DNA from: Symsagittifera roscoffensis
Taxonomy: Eukaryota > Xenacoelomorpha > Acoela > Convolutidae
Assembly: GCF_963678635.1 (NCBI RefSeq)
Contig: NC_087071.1
Coordinates: forward strand, 38,589,858 to 38,653,857
DNA length: 64,000 nucleotides
Direction of reading: 5' to 3'
Shown here: piece after piece, positions 20,101 to 27,635 of the stretch
Layout: each line of letters starts with the position of its first letter
Position numbering within the stretch: position 1 is the first letter of the stretch
The notes under the pieces: generated by a model
Databases searched by the model: none
Told to the model about the DNA's origin: nothing
What the model saw: only the letters and a program-made list of their open reading frames with translations
Translations under genes and position numbers: made by a program

Positions 20101-23100
20101 AACATCGTCTAAATAGGTGATTGCGTTTTTCTTGAGTATTAGTGGTCTAAAAATTTTGCTCATAAAAGCTGAAAATGCTGCTGGTCCTATGGATATTCCA
20201 TAGAATAAGCGGTTGAATTCATATTGTTGGTTTCCGATAACAAATTGTGTTAAACGTCGTGATTGTTCATCTAGTGGCATTTGATTGTATGCACTATTCA
20301 TATCGGCGGTTGTAAAGTATTTGCCGTTTATTTTTGTTAAAATAACTTGTATTGGTTCAATGGGCCAATTACATTTTGATTCATCTATAAGTGAATTGAG
20401 GTATCTAGCATCGAGAACGATTTTTAATGATTCTCCTTTAGCTAGAATGATAACGGGGTTGATGAATGTGTTCCCTTTTGGTTGTTCTTCTTTATTAACT
20501 GGTGATATAATGTCGTATTGTTCTAAAATATCGAGTAATCTGTTCACTTTATCATGTAAATGATTTGGTACTTTACTTGCTCTCTGTTTTTTGAAAACTG
20601 CGTCTGGTTTTAACGGGAGATGTAGTGATGAACTGATTTTTCCAACATCGAATTTTGATGTTGCATAGACTGATGAATATTTAATTAGCTGTTTGGCTAA
20701 TTTTTCGAATTCGTCTTGTGTTATTTGTGAATGTTGGAAATTAAACATTGTTAAAAATTTTTGTTGGTCCTCTGTGTAGTTACTTATGTTGAATGTAGGT
20801 TTGAAATATGGAGTTTTTGTGAAATAATCCGTATTTCTGTTTTCGTTACTTATTATATTATTTATAGATAATTCTTCATTAAGAATTGTAGATTGGCAAA
20901 TATCTAGTAATTGGAGTATATTATTTACGCGATAGGCTTTTTCGTGTATTGGTGATATTGTAGCGTTGGTTTCACAATATCCTAAAAAACCTAAAGGTAA
21001 TGTTACTTGGTAAGGTGTGTTGTTATAGACATGTAAGGAAATGATATCTGAATTCGAATTTTTCAAATATTTTATGGATGAGATTGTGATTTTGAAAAAT
21101 TTGTGAATAGGTTTGAATTCAAAATCTGACATATAAAATTTTTGTTTGTTTTGTTCTTTATCATATTGGTGAACTTGTTTGATTGAAAAATTATAGATGT
21201 TTCCTGATAATGGTTTCAAGTGTTTTCTTTGTTGGTTAAATATCGGGTAGAATTTTGAAAAGAATGGTGGTTGTTTATTTAATCTTTGAAAAAATGTTAA
21301 GGATGTCTCTTTTGTTTTTGTATATTTATCTTTGATTAATATTTTACTATTTAGTATGTTAATTGTTGGTATATACTTCGAAATAAATGGTATTCCAATG
21401 ATATTATATTTAATATCAGTGATATGGAATATTTGTTTAAATGGCTTATTTAAAATTTTGCTTTGCTCCATTGTTCTGGTGGGGAGGAGAAATAATTGGA
21501 TTTTTCCGTAGTTTATCAATGTTGATCCTTGTGCTGTTGCTAACTTACTGGAGGTTTCAAGAGGTGTTAGCTTTGGGTGTAAAGTTTTTATTTCATTCCA
21601 TGTGGGGATGTTTATTATGTTTGATTCTGCTCCTGAATCAATTAAAAAATCTATTTCAAGGTCTGGTGGTTGAAATTCTTTATTTCTTGGGCTTTCTAAG
21701 AGAAATGGTATTGTCCAAATTTTTTCTTTGGGTTGTTCTTTTTGTATATTTTGATAAATGTGTTTTGTATTCAAGCATTTTGTATTGATATTTTTATTGG
21801 TTTGATTTGTAGTGTTAATCTCATTTGTTTCTTGCGTCGTTGGTGTGGAATTTATGGGTGTAGTGTAATAATTTTGAAGAAATTCTGATTGATTTTCATA
21901 TATGTGTGATGAAAAAGGTTGTTCATATATGACAGATTCATAGTCATTTTCGACTTTTATCATATTGATAGAAAGAGTGTTTTCTGTATCACTTTCTGAA
22001 TCTGATGATGTACAGTTTATTTGATTGAGTTGTAACGTATCAGTTACTGTGTCATCAATACCTGGAGGGTCTGATGTTGTTTCTGGATTAGATTGTACTT
22101 GATTAATATGTCTTTGATGTTTAGGTGTACTACTTCTGTGGCGATTATTAGAATTATTATAGTTATTATTATTCCGGTGTGGTGATTGGGAATAATTTCT
22201 ATAACGATTATTATAACTTGAGTGTCGATTTTGTGAATTATTTCGCGATCTGTTTTGGTAATTATTGTTTGGTCTGTTATAGTTCGATCTATTATATGAG
22301 TTATTCCTTGATTGATTGTTCGGGTAATTCTGGTTTCGGTTGTTTGAATAACTTCTATTTCGATTATAGGAGTAGTTTCTATTCCTATTGTATGATGAAT
22401 TTCGTGATTGGTTGTTTGGATAGTAGTTATTTCTTGATTGGGAATTAGATCTAGAAACAAATCGTTGTGTATTTGAATGTGATCTGGAGTAGTTATTTCG
22501 ACTATTTGGTCTATTGTAGTGATTTTGTGATGAATTATGCGTGTTTCTTCGTTCTGGTGATCTTCCTCTATAACTTGAGTTATATGGTGATTGATTTCTT
22601 GTATAATTTGTATTGTTCGGGAGTGGTTTTCCTGAACTGTTGTTGCTGTAGACTGTTTTGTTCGGTAGATTTTGATCTTTTTTCATGTATTGATAGAATG
22701 ATTTATTTGGTTCTTTATATTTTTGAGGTTTATTTTGATTGTCTTGCTGTTTTTGTCTACATTCGGAAATACTATGTCCGTATCGTCGGCAATAATTACA
22801 CCATTTTTTGAAAGATGGTTTGCCTTTAAAGTTTGGGTTCTTTTCGTAAATATTGAGTATTTCAGTGATTTTTTCAACGAGGTCTGTCTCTGATTCCTGT
22901 ATATTATTAATATTAGTGGGAGTCGTTTCAATTCTGTTAACGTATTGTAATTTCAGATTTTCCGTTTCTTCTAGTTTCATCGTGATTTCTGCTTGTTCTA
23001 ATTTGTCTACTAGTTTTCGAAAATCTAAATCGGGTTCTCGAATTGAAGAAGGATGGGATGCTCTCTTTTTTATTGCTATTTTCCTTAATTGTGGTGTTAA

Positions 23101-25323
23101 GGTCATCATTAAGATTTCTGTCATCTTTGTGTTTTTATAGTCATGTGTATTTAATGAATATGCTTTTCGAACTAGTGTTTCGATTCGTACTGCTATTTGC
23201 TTGATGGTTTCGTTTGGTAATCTGCGAATTTCATTACATAAAACTCTTTGTTGTTGTTTGTTTCTTTCGGAGTCAAACATTTTTGAAAATTCCTGTGTAA
23301 ACCTTTTCCAGTTTGATTTTATTTCTAGAGGTAGTACTGAAAACCATTTTTGGGCTGCGCCATCTAAGGTTGTTTGTATTAACGCTGTGCGTCGATGTAT
23401 CCAGTTTTGATGTAGTGGCGTATTAATTGGTTCAGGTCCAATATTTAAAATCAGGTTTGCTGTTACTGCATTTAAATAATCTTCTACAGAGTATTCAGGG
23501 TCTGTTCCTGTGAAAACCATTAAAGGTTTGCTTGATGTTATTGATGATCCACCCATAAGGTATGGATTCATTGTCATCTGTAATGATTCTGCTGCATTTG
23601 GCATTTGAGAAAAATTTGAAAGTTGGTTTCTTGTTATTTCATGTTGTTGGAGATAATATGGGAGTGGTATTTCATTTTGCATTTGTGATGGTTGATACGA
23701 GTGTGCAGTCATTGGATTTTGTTGTTGAATTGGTTGAAAAGATTGTGTATTAATTAGATTTTGTTGTTGAATTGGTTGTTGATGTTGTGCATCTATTGGT
23801 TGTGGAGAAAAATTTCTATGATTTGTACGTGTTTTCTGTATTCCTTGTCTACGATATTCTTGAGTATTTGGTGCAAATATATCTGGTTGTAAGAAATCAT
23901 CATCTGAGGATAAATAATCCATTTGATAAGATGTCTGTTTTTTATTTTTATTTTGTTGAAAAAATGGGTAATTTTCACTGTGATCCTGTGGAGGATTTGT
24001 TTGGAAATTTATTGAATTAGGTTGGGTCATTGGGTTATCCCAATTTCGAGATCTTGTATATTGGTTAAAATTTCTTTGTGGTTGATTATATGTTTTTGAT
24101 GGATGTGTATAATTATAATTATGGTCTGTAAAGTTGTTTCTAGTGAATGTTTTGCGTGTTTTTGATGGTATTGTCATGGGTCTGTATGTTTGGTAATCCA
24201 TATGTGAATATTTAGGGGCAACCGAAGGTTTAACGGTTGATTGTAAGGTTACCTGTGTTTGTGAAGGATTTGTATTTCTTGGTGTTGTTAAATTTGGGCG
24301 TATTGGTGAAATACTTTGTTGTGTAGTTGTTGTGTGTACAATTTCTTCATTTATGAAGTGTGATGGTGTCTGGATATCTTGTTGAGTAAGATTCCTAGTT
24401 CCATTGAGGTTTTCATTGTGTATGACTGTAGAGTTTAAACTATTATTTTGTGTATCGGGCAAAAATGTATTATAGTTTAATGGTGTTGCATCAATGGTGA
24501 ATGGTATTACTCTTACATAATCTCTTATGTAAGATATCGTACTTATTGCTTGACTTGAGATTGATTGTGGGAAGCTTATAAATGCGGGATGAGACCATTC
24601 GGGGTCCCAAACATAATCTGATTGTTCTGTGATAGCGGTATCATCGTTCGAGTTTTGGGGTCTGAAATTTTTTCTTGCTTGTGCAATTAAATCAATATTG
24701 TGTGTGAAATAATCTATTATGAACCATGCCAAAATTTTTTGTAGATCGTGTTTTGTATGTTGTGAAACGTCGTCTTTCGTGAAATTTTCTTTAATGATGT
24801 TTAAATAACTAGAGAGTAGTGTGATTTCATGTCTTACTCTTAAATGTTTAGATGTTTCTGTCGGTGAGACATTTGTTATTGGGATTTCATTTTCTAATAT
24901 CGAAATATAACTATATATTATTGCGAAAACTTCATTGGTGAATATGGAGTTTGCTCTTTGTGAGTTATGATATTGGATGCTTTTTATATATTCTGAAAAA
25001 ACTTTTGAAAATTCTAAATCAAGATCGTCTGTTTGGATTGTATATTTTCTATGATTATGGTTTGGTGAGGTGAATTCTATGGAGTAGATTCCATACTGTT
25101 GTGTTATGTTGCATATATCTTTTAAGTAGTGGTCTATGATTTGTCTTTTGATTTTTACATCTGGGAACTCTGTTTTACATGGACTGATTCCGGGTTCAAA
25201 TAAATTTAATAGTAAATTTTTGCAAAATATATGCTGTCCTCTATCAGTGGTTGCATCTACTATAAAAGGAAAGATTTCATCATCATCTGGGGTTTCGTCA
25301 CCTGGGGTGTGCGTTGAGCTCAT
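17101..25323 (-). CDS. gag-pol: Gag-Pol polyprotein in a single frame, 2740 aa
   Basis: Domains in order: a long N-terminal part; a Gag capsid-like segment at about residues 600-800; one CCHC zinc knuckle (CNYCRRYGHSISEC, about 841-856); a low-complexity Asn/Arg/Tyr/Ser-rich basic stretch (about 900-1060); a retropepsin with active site DSG (Asp at 1229); reverse transcriptase (about 1565-1800) with YLDD at 1737-1740; RNase H from about 1880 (first Asp 1886); integrase with an HHCC zinc finger (about 2250-2290) and catalytic Asp2321, Asp2381 and Glu2417 (D,D35E spacing); and a GPY/F module near 2594. All active-site residues that I checked are present and there is no internal stop, so it looks functional. 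Gag and Pol share one frame without a frameshift, unlike many errantiviruses. The start is the first ATG, 26 nt inside the upstream ORF. Confidence 0.95.
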   Translation of the reverse strand: MSSTHTPGDETPDDDEIFPFIVDATTDRGQHIFCKNLLLNLFEPGISPCKTEFPDVKIKRQIIDHYLKDICNITQQYGIYSIEFTSPNHNHRKYTIQTDDLDLEFSKVFSEYIKSIQYHNSQRANSIFTNEVFAIIYSYISILENEIPITNVSPTETSKHLRVRHEITLLSSYLNIIKENFTKDDVSQHTKHDLQKILAWFIIDYFTHNIDLIAQARKNFRPQNSNDDTAITEQSDYVWDPEWSHPAFISFPQSISSQAISTISYIRDYVRVIPFTIDATPLNYNTFLPDTQNNSLNSTVIHNENLNGTRNLTQQDIQTPSHFINEEIVHTTTTQQSISPIRPNLTTPRNTNPSQTQVTLQSTVKPSVAPKYSHMDYQTYRPMTIPSKTRKTFTRNNFTDHNYNYTHPSKTYNQPQRNFNQYTRSRNWDNPMTQPNSINFQTNPPQDHSENYPFFQQNKNKKQTSYQMDYLSSDDDFLQPDIFAPNTQEYRRQGIQKTRTNHRNFSPQPIDAQHQQPIQQQNLINTQSFQPIQQQNPMTAHSYQPSQMQNEIPLPYYLQQHEITRNQLSNFSQMPNAAESLQMTMNPYLMGGSSITSSKPLMVFTGTDPEYSVEDYLNAVTANLILNIGPEPINTPLHQNWIHRRTALIQTTLDGAAQKWFSVLPLEIKSNWKRFTQEFSKMFDSERNKQQQRVLCNEIRRLPNETIKQIAVRIETLVRKAYSLNTHDYKNTKMTEILMMTLTPQLRKIAIKKRASHPSSIREPDLDFRKLVDKLEQAEITMKLEETENLKLQYVNRIETTPTNINNIQESETDLVEKITEILNIYEKNPNFKGKPSFKKWCNYCRRYGHSISECRQKQQDNQNKPQKYKEPNKSFYQYMKKDQNLPNKTVYSNNSSGKPLPNNTNYTRNQSPYNSSYRGRSPERRNTHNSSQNHYNRPNSRNNYSRSHSNTQRFVSRSNSQSRNNYYPNNQSRNSSYNRNRNYSYNRNRSYSNNRNQNYPNNQSRNNSYNRSNYNRPNNNYQNRSRNNSQNRHSSYNNRYRNYSQSPHRNNNNYNNSNNRHRSSTPKHQRHINQVQSNPETTSDPPGIDDTVTDTLQLNQINCTSSDSESDTENTLSINMIKVENDYESVIYEQPFSSHIYENQSEFLQNYYTTPINSTPTTQETNEINTTNQTNKNINTKCLNTKHIYQNIQKEQPKEKIWTIPFLLESPRNKEFQPPDLEIDFLIDSGAESNIINIPTWNEIKTLHPKLTPLETSSKLATAQGSTLINYGKIQLFLLPTRTMEQSKILNKPFKQIFHITDIKYNIIGIPFISKYIPTINILNSKILIKDKYTKTKETSLTFFQRLNKQPPFFSKFYPIFNQQRKHLKPLSGNIYNFSIKQVHQYDKEQNKQKFYMSDFEFKPIHKFFKITISSIKYLKNSNSDIISLHVYNNTPYQVTLPLGFLGYCETNATISPIHEKAYRVNNILQLLDICQSTILNEELSINNIISNENRNTDYFTKTPYFKPTFNISNYTEDQQKFLTMFNFQHSQITQDEFEKLAKQLIKYSSVYATSKFDVGKISSSLHLPLKPDAVFKKQRASKVPNHLHDKVNRLLDILEQYDIISPVNKEEQPKGNTFINPVIILAKGESLKIVLDARYLNSLIDESKCNWPIEPIQVILTKINGKYFTTADMNSAYNQMPLDEQSRRLTQFVIGNQQYEFNRLFYGISIGPAAFSAFMSKIFRPLILKKNAITYLDDVFMQSQTKDEMFNVLEKYHQILQNENLKAAPDKSHFFLTRVKFLGHNIERKTITPLKSRIDAIQKLQPPTNKKKIQEFLGMLNFLSKYVYKMQLYLRPFYNILRQQNNFEWNTEHQTRFEEIKKLLTEQISNTIPDSNQPFYAMCDASNFGIGAALLQSHNGTNKMNLISANSRLFTQAELRLSTLMRECTAIIYTLTEYEFLILGSKHPTVLFTDHKPIIFLFTQKSNPNHRVYRFQLILMKFPNLHIVWTAGKNLALPDTLSRNTPPELLTRKTTVEIPKNIKFYLAENETSPRLECKYAVKTDVEQSQINNLQHFPLYLDCQNNHYEVDLLGTSTFKPIPYSQWIKNNTQQKRTKQHPPKKDHFPLIEKENLTDKINLSGPQTNDSKYTINQVFDLHDPLDTIPLSKFEIENIFLPPTEIITISTLKQYQNLDPIIRQLKSWHKYKTKPVKADSTILGNKTLLRYFRKFNNTTINENTDLLEYNLNESTVPCLPLSMILIAFNISHTQNIKGHSGSEKTYSNFIQNFYFPNAPIWIKVLCNDCIVCQLNKPYPNQKQIAQKQDFKGQSLYFNHRISFDTKGPISPSSEGNSYIMVIVDAFTHYVALNPVPHCNAYYAYTTLYEHWIAKFGLPEILVTDNGTEFINNEIITLCHLYNIKHKPRTSHAPWTNGLVEGMNRSLQEYLRCIINGNDTKYTEWSADVKLFPLAYNSQITTTLGMSPYEMVFNQKPRKPIMFTANSHKNAQGYCQPNKDSICYNLPLHTHDEDHFHHPQILKLASGTHTEWILNRDKKHNETYQKITKKLLQRQNINEQINSRFTPASELKIGTFVLIPNFNTQKRISKKLQPLRKGPYQIIAKPTDVTYKITDSNKKEIVQHRNNLLPYYPKEYALRELTQLYSFTGLKIIQNEPHLKNTEQNDNPTENQNTKPTATKNNTQNHKESPKQRKNRKMTEQIIPQEQIDKSENRKTTRLRNQPRKNYKIFIPQSKILKKVEFQK

Positions 25324-25765
25324 TTTTTCGTTCGATGACTGTTAATATGTAATTATTAATGTGTCGAATTGGTTGATTCCAATTGTATAAATGTACTGGT
25401 TTGTGTTTATACTGCTTTTTTATTCTTCTTTTTCCTCTTTTTGATGAATTTGAAGTTGTTTCTGAGTCAGAAAAATATAATTGATCGTGAAGTGGGCAAT
25501 TTTTATCTATTGATTCTTTTAGTTTGTAAAGTTCGTCTAAACTGTTGGTTTCTGATTCTGAAAATGCGTTTCGATTTTTTGAAAATCTTTTTGGTGTTAT
25601 TTGTCTTTGTTTCGTTATGATTTTTCTTTTTAGTGTTTGTCGTTTTGTTCGAATGTATCCAACTGTTTGTGTATGAGGTGTGATTACAAGGTCGTATTTT
25701 TTGTTATCTATTTCACAATTGTGTAAAACGATTGTTTGTTTATTTCCTAGGTTTTTAAATGACAT
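25298..25765 (-). CDS. Small basic ORF upstream of Gag-Pol, 155 aa
   Basis: This is the first ORF after the leader. It is Lys/Arg-rich (KRQTLKRKIITKQRQITPKR; SKRGKRRIKKQYKHK) with an acidic Ser-rich patch (FSESETNSLDE, FSDSETTSNSS), and has no signal peptide or membrane segment. It ends 26 nt inside Gag-Pol in another frame, so Gag-Pol would be translated by leaky scanning, reinitiation, splicing or a frameshift near the overlap. The family is not recognised. A nucleic-acid binding role is suggested only by charge. Confidence 0.55.
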   Translation of the reverse strand: MSFKNLGNKQTIVLHNCEIDNKKYDLVITPHTQTVGYIRTKRQTLKRKIITKQRQITPKRFSKNRNAFSESETNSLDELYKLKESIDKNCPLHDQLYFSDSETTSNSSKRGKRRIKKQYKHKPVHLYNWNQPIRHINNYILTVIERKNELNAHPR

Positions 25766-27019
25766 AAGGTTTAGGATGACGGATGCAAAAGGTTGTTAAA
25801 TGGTTTCTATTTTCCTAAACTGTTAGTTCTTACGATTTTTTGGTTAGCTTAACCTGGGTCTATTTGTTCAGGGTTGGAGAGAAAAGTATATCGATTCCGT
25901 AGAATCATTTTTTACTTTCTCGTGGCTAGTATAAGTTAAGGTGTTAACTTACTTAATCTTACTTAGGGGTAGTGATTGTGTTCAAGGGTTGGAGAATAGT
26001 AAATCGATCCACAGGGTTCAGGTATAATTAGAACGCGAGTAGTTCGTTAGATACTATTTTAAACTTACTAAGTCTAAGATTTATCCTGGGTCTGGTAAGA
26101 GGGGGGGTCAAGTGAAGGATGAATAACCGAGGTTCTTCACTGTTTATCCTAATTTGAATGATTAGTTTTGTTTAAAAATTTCTATTAGTCTTAGGTCTTT
26201 AGAAAGGGTTGGGTAGTGAATCGACGTTTGAGGTCGTTAGACACTAATTAAGTGGGTGGGGGAGAACAAAGTTGTTCTGTTTGATCCAAGGATAAGCCTT
26301 GATGATCAAATTTGAAATTTAATTAAGTAGAAAATGATTTAAGATCCAAGGATAAGCCTTGATGATCTGGTTTTAAAATTAAGTGAATTTAAGTTTTAAT
26401 AAAATTTTAAATGTGTGTAAAGGAAAGATTTAGTGTTTTGATGATATTAGTGGGTTTATGATTGCTGTTATGTTTTAGGTGATGGAGCTGGAACAACAGG
26501 ATGATTTATGATTACTAACCATTTATTGTCATGCTACTAATTTTTATTTTTTATTTTTCAATAAATATTTTTCAAACATGTTTTGTATATTACTGCAGAG
26601 TTTTAGGAAAACGATCTTAGATCTTTTTATCAATCGTTATTGTATATTAATAATTTTGTTTAGCGCCTGAAATGATTTTGAAGATTAACTTCAAGGTTTT
26701 ATGTTTGCAAATGAAAATCTAAATTCATTGCCAGTAGTATTCTAAATATAAAAGTTTGTTCTGGTTTTTGCCTAACTATCATATAGCTATATGGCAAGTT
26801 TCTACTTTGTCGTATGTCGTCTCTGGTTCGAGGTCTTCTTCCAATTCCGGGTAGTTCTGTTATGGTTCGGAATATTGGCTCTGATCTATTGAGTCGTAGA
26901 GACATTTCGATTAAATTATTGTCGTATAACATTTTGTAAATGTTTTTGTCTAATTTCTAATCTATTTTGGTTAATTCTAAGCTATTAAGGTCTTGTTCGA
27001 GACTTATGGTCGCACCAGA
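25766..27019 (-). promoter_or_regulatory. Structured leader with duplicated hairpins
   Basis: 1.25 kb between the 5' LTR and the first ORF. A 25-bp sequence beginning GATCCAAGGATAAGCCTT occurs twice without change (26283-26307 and 26343-26367) and folds as GATC-AAGG-loop-CCTT-GATC. A diverged phrase GGGTTGGAGA with a following ATCGA occurs at about 25871, 25986 and 26206. Other stems include GTGAAG/CTTCAC (about 26111-26140) and AGAAC/GTTCT near 26263. Roles in packaging, dimerisation or as an insulator are possible. A 77-codon frame at 26699-26932 is probably chance. Confidence 0.6.
26994..27018 (-). promoter_or_regulatory. tRNA primer binding site
   Basis: On the minus strand, two bases after the LTR end (CA), the sequence reads TGGTGCGACCATAAGTCTCG and continues GAAC. 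On the plus strand the same bases read GTTCGAGACTTATGGTCGCA followed by CCA, the appearance of a tRNA 3' end including its T-loop. The complementarity to such a tRNA would cover over 20 nt. I cannot assign the amino acid. Confidence 0.75.
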
Positions 27020-27429
27020 TGAGTTATGTGTGTTGTCTATAACTCATAGAGTAATTTCGGATAGGGTACACCGTCTGCTCGTCACGCTATCTTATTTTCG
27101 GCCGGATAGATTCGTGCAACTTCTTAGTCTAATACCGATACTAATCTTACTCTTATACTATCTAGTCTCAGGTTGTTTAACTAGTCTCTGCTAGGCTCAA
27201 TAGATCTAGGGTATACTGGTTTATTGCGGCTGCTGAAGTGCTCGGGAGAGTCCAACTATTTTCTAAGTTAAATTCAAATCTCTCTGGTGCTGAAATTACA
27301 AGTAACTTCAGCACTTACAAATAAGTGGGTTGTTAGTTAGATGGGTCATGATTGGTTAATATTAAATACTTTACATTGGTAAAATATCTAATTTATCCAA
27401 TCATAAAATGTAGTTTAGATCAGGTTCCA
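27020..27429 (-). repeat. 5' LTR of the young element
   Basis: 410 bp, TG...CA, and one mismatch to the other LTR. It is flanked outside by the target duplication ATAC (27430-27433) and inside by the primer binding site. It should hold the promoter, but no strong TATA box is evident; the corresponding place in the decayed LTR has TATATAAAAG. Confidence 0.95.
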
Positions 27430-27635
27430 ATACTCAAATAAAATTGGATAATCTTAACATTATTTACTTAGAGCAATAAAAACCATTGCAAACTAGTTAA
27501 AATTAATTTAAATTTCATTTTTACATAACGAGACAATAAAACTTCTTTTTAAACAAATTAATTTTCAATATATTGAGATGTGAATTTCAACGCACAATCA
27601 GTCGTTTGCATGTTTTAAACTAAAAATAGTAACTT
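27430..27635. other. AT-rich flank of the young element
   Basis: No ORF or recognised element is seen between the target duplication and the start of the tandem array. Confidence 0.5.

Larger units (their letters stand above)
8513..27429 (-). mobile_element. 18.9-kb young Ty3/gypsy-type endogenous retrovirus-like element
   Basis: The ends are 410-bp LTRs (8513-8922 and 27020-27429) that match at all but one base by eye (8633 C against 27140 A). The host bases immediately outside are ATAC on both sides (8509-8512 and 27430-27433), a 4-bp target duplication. The LTR is TG...CA. Coding is on the minus strand. Gag-Pol with domain order protease, RT, RNase H and integrase places it in the Ty3/gypsy group, and an envelope-like gene follows as in errantiviruses. 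The length is about twice or more that of a typical element of this group, owing to a 0.6-kb spacer, several extra ORFs and long noncoding ends. Confidence 0.93.

Noticed and set aside
22044-22460. 138-codon minus-strand ORF within Gag-Pol
   Set aside because: Shadow frame over the low-complexity Asn/Arg/Tyr-rich segment of Gag-Pol.
26699-26932. 77-codon ORF in the leader
   Set aside because: Kept only as a remark: no family, and long leaders contain chance frames; a first coding exon cannot be excluded.
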